Below, piece after piece: positions 1 to 6,713 of a DNA stretch of 15,133 nucleotides. The notes below the pieces were generated by a model, which worked only from the letters and a program-made list of their open reading frames with translations, was not told the origin of the DNA and searched no databases. Position 1 is the stretch's first letter. The number at the start of each line of letters is the position of its first letter. Source of the DNA: Planctomycetaceae bacterium (GTDB lineage: Bacteria; Planctomycetota; Planctomycetia; Pirellulales; Pirellulaceae); the NCBI GenBank assembly GCA_003455945.1, contig DMPQ01000269.1, positions 16,778 through 31,910 of the forward strand, given 5' to 3'. Both the position numbers and the translations under genes were made by a program.

Positions 1-470
1 GCTACCTGCCGAGCCGGCGCGGAGCGTATGACGTCGTGCTCGGCGATGTTCGGGTCGAGCTCGAGCGAGCCGAGTCGGGCCGCTACGACGTGATGGTGAT
101 GGATGCCTTCAGCTCGGACATGATTCCGACCCACCTGCTGACCCGCGAAGCGCTGGCGACCTATCGCCGACATCTTGCGGAAGAAGGGATCATCGCGTTT
201 CACGTCAGCAATCGGTTTCTCGATCTGGTTCCCATTCTCGATGCTCTGGCGGTCGATGCCGGGATGCACGCCGTGGCGATGACCGATGTCGCCGGAGCGA
301 GCGGCGAAGCCGAAGGGCGGACGACGAGCATCTACGTCTTTCTGGCCGAGCGACGCGAGACGCTCGACGAGTTGGCCTCCGACGAGCGGGCTCGCCGAAC
401 CGACGCCGACGCGACCCGCCGCCCCTGGACCGACGATCGCTGCAACGTGCTCGACGCGGTCCGTTGGTAG
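1..470 (+). CDS. Spermidine synthase-like protein, C-terminal part (5' end outside window)
   Basis: This is the last ~155 residues of a protein whose start lies before the window; the frame is open from base 3. The segment YDVMVMDAFSSDMIPTHLLT, followed by an EALATYRRHLAEEGIIAFHVSNR stretch read here in two parts, is typical of the SAM-fold catalytic domain of spermidine synthases, in particular of the large membrane-fused 'MFS/spermidine synthase' proteins. The ending WTDDRCNVLDAVRW resembles the WTDDYSN-type tail of that group. The N-terminal membrane half, if present, would be upstream and cannot be seen. True aminopropyltransferase activity is uncertain, because many fused members lack proven polyamine activity. 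The gene converges on queE across a 96-bp gap that holds a hairpin. Confidence 0.75.
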   Translation, partial: YLPSRRGAYDVVLGDVRVELERAESGRYDVMVMDAFSSDMIPTHLLTREALATYRRHLAEEGIIAFHVSNRFLDLVPILDALAVDAGMHAVAMTDVAGASGEAEGRTTSIYVFLAERRETLDELASDERARRTDADATRRPWTDDRCNVLDAVRW

Positions 471-525
471 TCGTCGCACGCGTCCATCGGCGACATCGTC
501 CTGCGAACGAGAACGACGCGCGGTT

Positions 526-549
526 CGCTCGTCGGCGGTTCGACGAGCG
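526..549. terminator. Perfect 9-bp hairpin between convergent genes
   Basis: CGCTCGTCG (526-534) and CGACGAGCG (541-549) are exact reverse complements around a 6-nt loop. The hairpin lies between the stop codons of the convergent spermidine-synthase-like gene (ends 470) and queE (ends 567), where a bidirectional terminator would be expected. No T-run follows on either strand, so it is not a classical intrinsic terminator. The assignment rests on position and stem perfection. Confidence 0.4.
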
Positions 550-566
550 CCACGAAACGCCGGAGG

Positions 567-1250
567 TCAGGTCCCGCGAGTCGCTCCGAACCACTCGATC
601 TGTCGACGCGGACAGAATCGGAAGCCGTGGCGAGCGCACCAGGGGGCGAGCCACGTCGCGATCCTCGCCAGTCCCGACGCCTCGATCCCTTGCGGCATCA
701 GATAGACCCGATCGGGATCCGCGCCGAGCGACTCGATACTCTCGAGCACTTCGTCGCAATCCTCCGGAAGGTCGACGACGTACTTCAGCTGGTAGGCATG
801 CTCGGCCATCAGGCGTCGAGCGACCTCATCTGCCCTCCGAGCCCGGTCGTGGCGGACGTTCCACCGCGGGTTCTGCAGATAGGAGGGGGTGCTGTTGGAG
901 AGCTTGGGGCTGATCGACATCAGGTCGCAATGCAGCGGCAGGTGCAGCGTCCCGGCCGTCTCGATGGTCAGATGCCGCCCGGCTTCATGCAGTCGCTCGC
1001 AGAGCGGAATCATCTCGGCGAAGAGCATCGGTTCGCCGCCGGTCAGCACGACATGATCGACGCCGTACGCCAGGACCGATTCGGCGATCTCGGCGACTCC
1101 CCGGTCCTCTCCCTCCGGCTCCCAGGACGCGTAGAGCGTGTCGCAGAACCAGCAGCGCAGATTGCAGCCCGAGGCTCGCACGAAGACGCTGTCGGTACCA
1201 GTCAGCAATCCCTCCCCCTGCACGGAACGGTAGATCTCGGCGATTCGCAT
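567..1250 (-). CDS. queE: 7-carboxy-7-deazaguanine synthase (radical SAM)
   Basis: QueE converts 6-carboxytetrahydropterin to 7-carboxy-7-deazaguanine in the pathway to preQ0/queuosine, using a [4Fe-4S] cluster and SAM. The 227-residue product has the cluster motif CNLRCWFC (Cys29, Cys33, Cys36; CxxxCxxC) and the SAM-contacting TGGEP (70-74). It opens with the family-typical IYRSVQGEG substrate segment (6-14). Length fits the family. The ATG at 1248-1250 begins [14 protein letters not shown] and leaves no room for a convincing longer form; no strong Shine-Dalgarno is visible. It is transcribed divergently from queF, the later reductase of the same pathway. No queC or queD is visible in the window. 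Confidence 0.94.
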   Translation of the reverse strand: MRIAEIYRSVQGEGLLTGTDSVFVRASGCNLRCWFCDTLYASWEPEGEDRGVAEIAESVLAYGVDHVVLTGGEPMLFAEMIPLCERLHEAGRHLTIETAGTLHLPLHCDLMSISPKLSNSTPSYLQNPRWNVRHDRARRADEVARRLMAEHAYQLKYVVDLPEDCDEVLESIESLGADPDRVYLMPQGIEASGLARIATWLAPWCARHGFRFCPRRQIEWFGATRGT

Positions 1251-1340
1251 CGGCGCCAGGTACGGAAAGAGCGGGGGACGGGGAAAAAGAGGGTCCTACA
1301 CGACCGACGGCCATGATGCCAGAATGGGCCGACGACAACC
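1251..1340. promoter_or_regulatory. Divergent queE/queF control region
   Basis: This short stretch separates the start codons of the divergent queE and queF genes, so it must hold both promoters unless they lie inside coding sequence. It includes a purine-rich run at about 1264-1293. I could not pick convincing -35/-10 pairs. I also saw no structure I could call a preQ1 riboswitch, although one would be a reasonable candidate regulator here. Confidence 0.35.
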
Positions 1341-1346
1341 AGGAGG
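1341..1346 (+). promoter_or_regulatory. Strong Shine-Dalgarno that fixes the queF start
   Basis: AGGAGG lies 5 nt before the ATG at 1352. An in-frame ATG at 1313 would add 13 residues but has no such site, so translation most likely begins at 1352. Confidence 0.8.
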
Positions 1347-1351
1347 CCCCG

Positions 1352-1711
1352 ATGACGACCGACCGCCGTACGCTGCTCGAGACGTTCGAGAACTCGTTTC
1401 CCGGCCGTGACTACGAGATCCGCATCCGCTGTCCCGAGTTCACGAGCGTCTGTCCCAAGACGGGGCAACCCGACTTCGGCGTCCTGCAGTTCGACTACGT
1501 CGCCGACCGCCTCTGCATCGAACTCAAGAGCCTGAAGCTGTATCTCCAGTCGTTCCGCAACGCGGGGATCTTCTACGAGAACGTCACGAACGCGATTCTC
1601 GACGACTTCGTCGCCGTCGTCGCTCCGCGGCGTGTCGTCCTGACGGCCGAGTTCAGTCCCCGTGGCGGCATCTCGTCGACGATCGTGGCGCGTCACGAGC
1701 GACAGGCCTGA
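1352..1711 (+). CDS. queF: NADPH-dependent 7-cyano-7-deazaguanine (preQ0) reductase
   Basis: QueF reduces the nitrile of preQ0 to the amine of preQ1, the base later inserted into tRNA for queuosine. The 119-residue product is the short, single-domain (YkvM-like) type of the tunnelling fold. The catalytic pair is present: Cys34 in [13 protein letters not shown] and Asp41, with the same seven-residue spacing as Cys55/Asp62 of the Bacillus enzyme. The QueF signature ELKSLKLY (57-64) and Glu76 in FYENVTN follow. The start is set by AGGAGG at 1341-1346. It is divergent from queE, which fits a shared pathway role, and is followed on the same strand by the NagB-like gene after 133 bp. Confidence 0.96.
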   Translation: MTTDRRTLLETFENSFPGRDYEIRIRCPEFTSVCPKTGQPDFGVLQFDYVADRLCIELKSLKLYLQSFRNAGIFYENVTNAILDDFVAVVAPRRVVLTAEFSPRGGISSTIVARHERQA

Positions 1712-1844
1712 ACCGGACCGAACCCGTCGCCTGTCGAGCCCCGTGGGGGCGATCGGCTTCGAGAAGTCGAGCGGGGCCAGGTCCGAGTCGATTCGGAAGC
1801 GCCGGCGGCAGCCGTCACCCCCTTTTTCGATCGCGAGGGCTGCG

Positions 1845-2585
1845 ATGCGAGTGACCATCCTCAAGACGCCGGACGAGTTGGGCCGCGAAGCGGCTCGGCG
1901 CGGAGCCGACTCGATTCGCGCGGCCCTTCGCGATCATGGACGAGCGACGATCATCGTCGCCACCGGGGCTTCGCAGTTCGCCACCCTGACTCATCTGATC
2001 GCCGAATCGGAGATCGATTGGGGACGAGTCGACGCATTTCATCTGGATGAGTACCTCGGCCTCGACGCCGATCACCCCGCCTCGTTCCGCCGTTTCCTTC
2101 GCGAGCGTTTCGTCGATCGGCTGCCGACGCCTCTCGGATCGTTTGCGGCGATCGACGCTTCGGGTGAACCGAACGGCGTCTGTCGAGACCTGGCCCGGCG
2201 CATCTCGTCACGCACCGTCGACGTCGCCTTCATCGGCATCGGCGAGAACGGCCATCTGGCATTCAACGATCCCCCGGCCGACTTCGAGACGACGGCCGTC
2301 TACCACGTCGTGCAGCTCGACGAAGCGTGTCGACGTCAGCAACTGGGCGAGGGTTGGTTTCCGACGCTGGACGATGTCCCGTCGCGTGCGATCTCGATGA
2401 CCGTCCCCGAGATCCTGCGGGCTCGACATATCGTCTGCAGCGTTCCGGATCTGCGCAAGGCGCGTGCGGTGCGCGATGCGGTCCGCGGCACCGTCGATCC
2501 TCAGGTGCCGGCGTCGGCATTGCAGCGGCACGCGAACGTCGATCTGCTGCTCGACCTTCCTGCCGCCACGCTGCTCGGCGATTGA
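1845..2585 (+). CDS. nagB: Glucosamine-6-phosphate deaminase-like protein (NagB family)
   Basis: NagB enzymes convert glucosamine-6-phosphate to fructose-6-phosphate and ammonia. The 246-residue product has the family landmarks FHLDEYLGL (65-73) and [15 protein letters not shown] (129-143). Aligned by motif to E. coli NagB, catalytic Asp72 is kept (Asp68) and His143 is kept (His137). Asp141 is Asn135 and Glu148 is Asp142, as in a subgroup carrying [12 protein letters not shown]. It is not a 6-phosphogluconolactonase, since the GxGxDGHxASLFP motif is absent. The ATG at 1845 was chosen because the family-typical sequence begins there; a weak GAGG lies at 1835-1838. The next gene, a TIM-barrel sugar isomerase-like gene, starts 75 bp downstream. 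The exact substrate is uncertain. Confidence 0.85.
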   Translation: MRVTILKTPDELGREAARRGADSIRAALRDHGRATIIVATGASQFATLTHLIAESEIDWGRVDAFHLDEYLGLDADHPASFRRFLRERFVDRLPTPLGSFAAIDASGEPNGVCRDLARRISSRTVDVAFIGIGENGHLAFNDPPADFETTAVYHVVQLDEACRRQQLGEGWFPTLDDVPSRAISMTVPEILRARHIVCSVPDLRKARAVRDAVRGTVDPQVPASALQRHANVDLLLDLPAATLLGD

Positions 2586-2588
2586 GAC

Positions 2589-2617
2589 TCGTCGCATCGC
2601 GAAGTGCGATACGACGA
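2589..2617 (+). terminator. Hairpin just after the nagB-like stop codon
   Basis: TCGTCGCATCGC (2589-2600) pairs with GCGATACGACGA (2606-2617) in 12 positions with one C-A mismatch and a 5-nt GAAGT loop, beginning 3 nt after the stop. No T-run follows. It could be a terminator, an attenuator or an mRNA 3'-stabilising structure ahead of the next gene at 2661. Confidence 0.4.
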
Positions 2618-2660
2618 ACGCCGCGACTCGCTCCCACCTTCATCCTGTCGAGGAACTTCG

Positions 2661-3674
2661 ATGGCTCCGAATCCGGGTGTCCTGCTCAGCGGCTTTGCCG
2701 ACGAGGCCGCCAACGAGAAGACGGCGGTGCAGCAGTTCACCGCCTTTGCGGCGCTCGGTCTGCGTCACTACACCGTCCGATTCGTCGACGCCGGGAGCGG
2801 CGTGCGCAACGTGATGCAGCTCTCCGCCGCCGAAGTCCGTTCGCTCGTGAAGCTGCAGCAGGCCTACGGTCTGCAGGTCGCTTCGCTCGGCTCGCCGATC
2901 GGCAAGGTAAAGCTCGCGGATGTCGAGGACGGGAGCCGCAACCGGTACGTTCCGTTCCGAAAGTACCTGGCTCAGGACGTCCGCAAGGCGTGCGATCTCG
3001 CGAACCGTTTCGGAACGCGACTGATTCGAGGCTTCTCGTTCTATCACCCGAAGGGCGAGTCGCCCGACGCGTATCTTCCCGAAGTGGTCGATCGCCTCGG
3101 CAAGATCGTCGACGAGTGCGCGGCTCGCGACCTGATCTTCGGGCTCGAGATCGAGGCGAATCTGGTCGGGCAGACCGGCGATCTCCTCGCCGAAATCCAT
3201 CGTCAGGTCGGATCCGAGCGACTGGTCCTGATCTTCGATGCCGGCAACATCGTCACGCAGGGGTGCTCGGCCGAAGAGGTGTTTCGGCAGTATCGCGTGA
3301 TGAAGCCGGGGCTCGGCTGGCTGCACATCAAGGACTATCGGCATCCGGTTCCGATGGGCCGCGTGACTCATGTCGACGAGGAAGCGCTGAAGCACTTCGT
3401 GCCGGCCGATCGAGGCGACAGCGGACACGAAGCGATCTTGCGCGACCTTGCCACGGAGCTTCCCAAGCTCGACAAGCGAATGCGGGCGCTCGGAGCCCCC
3501 GGCGTCTTTCTGGATCTCGAGCCGCACGTGAAGGGAGGAGGGCAGTTCGGCGGATTCAGCGGCCCGGACGGTTTCGGAGTCGCCTTGCGCGGGCTGACTC
3601 GACTGCTCGACTATGTCGGGATCGGCTACGACCTGCGGACCTTCGACGACGTGTTGGCGAGTCGGGGGTTCTGA
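2661..3674 (+). CDS. Sugar phosphate isomerase/epimerase-like TIM barrel protein
   Basis: The 337-residue product looks like the xylose-isomerase-like TIM barrel (AP_endonuc_2) family, whose members isomerise or epimerise sugars using a divalent metal. Likely metal ligands sit at the expected strand ends: Glu163 or Glu165 in GLEIEANLVG, Asp193 in IFDAGNIV, His222 in WLHIKDY and Glu287 in FLDLEPHVKGGG. There is no signal peptide, so it is probably cytoplasmic. The start at 2661 has GAGGAA 5-6 nt upstream (2650-2655); an earlier in-frame ATG at 2604 would overlap the hairpin after the NagB-like gene. Position behind a NagB-like gene hints at amino-sugar or sugar catabolism, but the substrate cannot be read from the sequence. 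Confidence 0.85.
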   Translation: MAPNPGVLLSGFADEAANEKTAVQQFTAFAALGLRHYTVRFVDAGSGVRNVMQLSAAEVRSLVKLQQAYGLQVASLGSPIGKVKLADVEDGSRNRYVPFRKYLAQDVRKACDLANRFGTRLIRGFSFYHPKGESPDAYLPEVVDRLGKIVDECAARDLIFGLEIEANLVGQTGDLLAEIHRQVGSERLVLIFDAGNIVTQGCSAEEVFRQYRVMKPGLGWLHIKDYRHPVPMGRVTHVDEEALKHFVPADRGDSGHEAILRDLATELPKLDKRMRALGAPGVFLDLEPHVKGGGQFGGFSGPDGFGVALRGLTRLLDYVGIGYDLRTFDDVLASRGF

Positions 3675-3694
3675 GCGAGCATTGCGCCGCTCAG
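3671..3694. terminator. Hairpin whose arms contain both convergent stop codons
   Basis: CTGAGCG (3671-3677) and CGCTCAG (3688-3694) form a perfect 7-bp stem with a 10-nt loop. The left arm contains the TGA of the TIM-barrel gene (3672-3674). The right arm contains the complement of the TGA of the FHA-like gene (3691-3693). It is symmetrical with respect to the two transcripts. It lacks a T-run, so termination is inferred from location only. Confidence 0.4.
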
Positions 3695-5865
3695 TCGATC
3701 TCGACCGGCTCCAGTCGCCGCATCGAGTTCCCCTTGCGAAGCGACATCACCTGCCGGATCGAGAAGATCGTGCCGCCGAACGAGGCGATCGAGAGGAAGA
3801 AGGACATCGAGAGCGGGCTGGTCGAAGTCTTGAGCAACAGACCTCCGAGGACCACGCCGATCACCGAACCTCCGACCCACAGAAGCGACGAGCTGGCATT
3901 CCGCTTCCGATTGCTCGTGTCGATCGCCACTGCCGAGTGCGCATTCGCCACGTCCCGCAACGTCTTGAGATCCTCGATCTTCTCCGGCGCAAGTCGCGGC
4001 ACGTAATCGACCGATCGGAACTCCTCGTCTCGAGCCTTCAGTTCCGAAGCGAAGGTCGAACGCAACAGCGACTCCGTCTCCTTCGAACCGGCAGCGCCCG
4101 AAGAGCCCGACTCCTTGGTCGGTTCGGAAGAGGTCTCGGGGCCCCCGCTGACGCGAGCCAGAAGCTTCGCCATGTAGGCGTCGATCGACTCCTCGTCGTC
4201 ATCGGCACCGGTACTGGCGGTTGCGGCGCTCGAACGCGAGGCGACCGGAGTCGTCTCCGGTTCGGCCGGTTGCGACACGGCCGGGACGGCTCGGTCCATC
4301 GATGCGGGAACTTCGTCGACGACCGCCGGCTCGATGTCGCTCGACTCGGTCGAGATCGACTCGGCCGAAATCGACTCTTCCGCTGCTTCACCCCCTTCTT
4401 CGGTCTCGCGCAACCGGCGATAGAGCTCGGCGAAGGGATGATCGTCGTTCGAGGCCACGGACGGTTCGATGACCGGACCGAAATCGCCGGGAGTCTCGGT
4501 TTCGGAGCGGTACGGATCGGACGCTTCCGAGGTCGCCGCCCCCTCGGAGGCCCATGCGACACCGAAGGCCGACATCGACTCGGTGGAGCCCTCGGACGAT
4601 TCGGTTTCGACGGATGACGGCGCGACTTCCGGGACGAATGCCCTCTCGATCGCCAATGATGAATCTGCCTCGCCGTAACGATCGACGAGCTGCTCGGCGG
4701 CATCATCCGAAGCCGCAAGGGGCTGCTTGGTCCGTTCGGCCAGCAGCGACGCCAAGCTGGCGCGAATGCGAGCCAACGCGTCGTCCTCGGCTGACGGAGT
4801 CGTTTCGGGAGCAGGCGCGTATCCCGACGCGACATCGTCCTGTCGCGAGCCGAAGTAGTCGTCGTTGTCGAGCGACGCGAACGGATCGGTCGGCTCCTCG
4901 TCGATCAGTCCGGTCGTCGCGAAGAGCGGTTCCGCGGTCGGCTCGTCGGCGACCATCGAGCGGTAGGCATCAGAGACGTTCGACAGCGCTTCGGAACGAC
5001 CCGTAGCCTCGTGTTCCGCGTTCGCTTCCGGTTCGCCGTTCCACAAGGGCGATTCCGCCTCGGGCGCCGGAGCTTCGGACGCCCCAAAGAATCGATCGGT
5101 TGCTTCGTCGATCGAGCCTTGGCGAACGAAGGCCGGAGCGATTTCCGTGGGGAAGCACGAGGCGACGTCGTCGACCTGCTCGGGAGTCGAGTGGACCGAG
5201 AGCAGGTCCGCGGTGACCGGTCGGTCGAACGAGTCGACGAGCGAATCGGTCTCGGATGCTCGGACGTCGACCGGCAACGACGGCGCCTCGGCTGCCGCGA
5301 CGACCGAAGTCGACTCGGAGCGAACCGACTCGATACGGCGGACGCGGAGCTGCTCGATCAGGCGACGAAGCCGCGTGTGTTCGGTCAGGCGAACCGCGCG
5401 GACGGCAGCCGCGATCGATGCCGACAGGTCCGCATCGGAAAGCGTCGCGATCGACGCGGAAGCATCGAACCGAGCCTCACGATCGCGGGCGACCTCGCCG
5501 TACGGAGTCAGAAGCTGCTCGACCTCCAGGTCGATCGGGCCGATCGACAGGCGATCGCCGACGTTGATCCAGGCGTCCGAGATCGTCCGACCATCGAGGC
5601 GGGTGTCGGGAGAAAAGGCGCGGACCAGAGTCCCCTCGGGCCCGTGAACGCCGATCAGATGCAGCGGCGCGACCTGTTCGGAGCGAAGGCTCAACGAACA
5701 GCCGGGGGCGGAGCCGACGGAGAACTTCTCGCCGACGATCCGCAGCAGTTGTCCTTCGCGGCGCGACCCGAACATCCGGAACGAGATCTCGAATCCGCAT
5801 TCGGGGAGCCGCGAGGTGCGGTGCAGTTCGGCAGCGTTGTCGCATCCGGTCGAAGCGGCGCTCAT
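3691..5865 (-). CDS. FHA-like domain protein with long acidic linker and C-terminal membrane hairpin
   Basis: The 724-residue product has three parts. Residues ~40-117 resemble an FHA fold (EKFSVGSAPGCSLSL, then LHLIGVHGPEGT, then DTRLDGRTISDAWINVGDRL). Residues ~120-640 are a low-complexity linker rich in Glu, Ser, Ala and Asp, with ESIS-type repeats. Two hydrophobic segments at ~661-679 and ~686-704 are followed by a basic tail. Canonical FHA domains bind phosphothreonine through GR, SxxH and NG motifs. Here GR is GS (51-52), the Ser is Ala66, only His69 remains, and N is Asp91, so phosphopeptide binding is doubtful. The two hydrophobic segments suggest a C-terminally anchored membrane protein with the FHA-like domain in the cytoplasm. 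GAGG lies 5-6 nt before the ATG. Function is unknown. Confidence 0.8.
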   Translation of the reverse strand: MSAASTGCDNAAELHRTSRLPECGFEISFRMFGSRREGQLLRIVGEKFSVGSAPGCSLSLRSEQVAPLHLIGVHGPEGTLVRAFSPDTRLDGRTISDAWINVGDRLSIGPIDLEVEQLLTPYGEVARDREARFDASASIATLSDADLSASIAAAVRAVRLTEHTRLRRLIEQLRVRRIESVRSESTSVVAAAEAPSLPVDVRASETDSLVDSFDRPVTADLLSVHSTPEQVDDVASCFPTEIAPAFVRQGSIDEATDRFFGASEAPAPEAESPLWNGEPEANAEHEATGRSEALSNVSDAYRSMVADEPTAEPLFATTGLIDEEPTDPFASLDNDDYFGSRQDDVASGYAPAPETTPSAEDDALARIRASLASLLAERTKQPLAASDDAAEQLVDRYGEADSSLAIERAFVPEVAPSSVETESSEGSTESMSAFGVAWASEGAATSEASDPYRSETETPGDFGPVIEPSVASNDDHPFAELYRRLRETEEGGEAAEESISAESISTESSDIEPAVVDEVPASMDRAVPAVSQPAEPETTPVASRSSAATASTGADDDEESIDAYMAKLLARVSGGPETSSEPTKESGSSGAAGSKETESLLRSTFASELKARDEEFRSVDYVPRLAPEKIEDLKTLRDVANAHSAVAIDTSNRKRNASSSLLWVGGSVIGVVLGGLLLKTSTSPLSMSFFLSIASFGGTIFSIRQVMSLRKGNSMRRLEPVEID

Positions 5866-5924
5866 CGGATCCTCGTTTCCGTATCGGTCCCGCGGCGCAA
5901 CGGTCTTCCGCCCGCCGATCCACT

Positions 5925-5953
5925 CATCTACGTCGCGCCGGGACCCGAGTCAA
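5925..5953 (-). promoter_or_regulatory. Candidate sigma70-type promoter for the FHA-like gene
   Basis: Read on the minus strand, TTGACT (5953-5948, 5 of 6 matches to TTGACA) is followed after exactly 17 bp by TAGATG (5930-5925, 3 of 6 matches to TATAAT). Transcription would begin near 5918, giving a leader of about 50 nt before the ATG at 5865. Confidence 0.4.
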
Positions 5954-6231
5954 AAGTGCGAAGCACCTTCGTCGTCGAGAGTTCCTGCCGCGAAACGAAC
6001 CGAAGGGAGCGAGTTCAGCGAGATCCGTTCCGACCCGGTCTCGTGATGACGGCATCCGCCGGGATCGTCGTCGGCGCTCCGATTTCCCGAACTATGGTTG
6101 CGGGCCTTCGGGAGTCCGAAGGAGAGGCCGATCGTCCGGTTCGCGGAGCATCGCTGCTCGCGAATGCCGGAATGTCGGTGACCCGCACAACCACCACGAC
6201 TTCCGACGTTCAGGCTCCGGGGACCCACGAC
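5954..6231. other. Remainder of divergent intergenic region with a short hairpin
   Basis: This is part of a 366-bp gap (5866-6231) between the divergent FHA-like and DksA-like genes. A perfect 7-bp hairpin with a 4-nt loop, CCTTCGG GAGT CCGAAGG, lies at 6105-6122, about 110 nt before the downstream ATG. The frame of the DksA-like gene stays open through the whole region, but the translation is low-complexity and resembles no family I know, so I treat it as non-coding. The promoter of the DksA-like gene should be here; I found no convincing -35/-10 pair for it. Confidence 0.4.
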
Positions 6232-6675
6232 ATGTCGCGGAAAGAATCGCTTGCCGAGCTGCACGAGATCCTGAAGGCACGCCGCGAGGCGATCCGGATG
6301 GCGCTGCTGGGAGACATGAGTCTGCTCAACGAACTCGCCTCGCAGACCAAGGGAGACGTCGTCGATTGGGCGCTCGACTCGGCTCAGGACGAGCTCAGCT
6401 CGCAGCTTGCCGAAGTCGAAGGGCGCGAACTGGCGATGATCGACAATGCCCTGAAGCGGATGTCGAGCGGCGAGTACGGCGAGTGCGAAGTCTGCGAGCA
6501 GCCGATCCCGCTCGCGCGGCTCCAGGCGCTCCCCTACGCGACGCTCTGCGTCGGTTGTCAGCGAGCCGCCGAGATCTCGGGAGGTTCGGGAGGCCGCACG
6601 GTCGATTGGTCGCGCGTCGTCGACTTTCCGTCCGACGACTCGCGCGCCCGAGATATCGACATCAACGTTCCCTGA
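6232..6675 (+). CDS. DksA/TraR-family zinc-finger protein
   Basis: DksA-type proteins enter the RNA polymerase secondary channel and, with ppGpp, retune initiation. The 147-residue product has an N-terminal helical region and a four-cysteine zinc finger, CEVC (Cys85, Cys88) and CVGC (Cys106, Cys109), with a 17-residue spacing as in the family. At the expected coiled-coil tip the sequence GDVVDWALD contains Asp42-x-x-Asp45-x-Ala47, matching the DxxDxA motif needed for DksA activity. The start at 6232 was chosen because the following sequence, MSRKESLAELHEILKARRE, is family-like; a weak GGGGA precedes it. The C-terminal ~30 residues after the finger are extra and acidic. It lies 38 bp before the HtrA gene, possibly co-transcribed. 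Confidence 0.87.
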   Translation: MSRKESLAELHEILKARREAIRMALLGDMSLLNELASQTKGDVVDWALDSAQDELSSQLAEVEGRELAMIDNALKRMSSGEYGECEVCEQPIPLARLQALPYATLCVGCQRAAEISGGSGGRTVDWSRVVDFPSDDSRARDIDINVP

Positions 6676-6713
6676 ACGTGCTTGCCTCTGCCGCACCCCG
6701 AGAGTCTTCCGAC

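Noticed and set aside
627..1316. Open + frame opposite queE, and similar long antisense frames opposite most genes
   Set aside because: All are mirror frames of confidently identified genes and show no recognisable domains.
1313..1351. Earlier in-frame ATG for queF
   Set aside because: It adds 13 residues without family likeness, and the AGGAGG site at 1341 lies inside that extension, pointing to 1352.
1738..1750. GCCCC/GGGGC hairpin after queF
   Set aside because: The stem is only 5 bp with a 3-nt loop and no T-run, which is within chance for GC-rich DNA.
5011..6231. Long open + frame running into the DksA-like gene, overlapping the FHA-like gene in antisense
   Set aside because: The translation is Arg/Asp-rich, low-complexity and has no family likeness. 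It mirrors the opposite strand's Glu/Ser codons, a normal side effect of high GC; the real gene starts at 6232.
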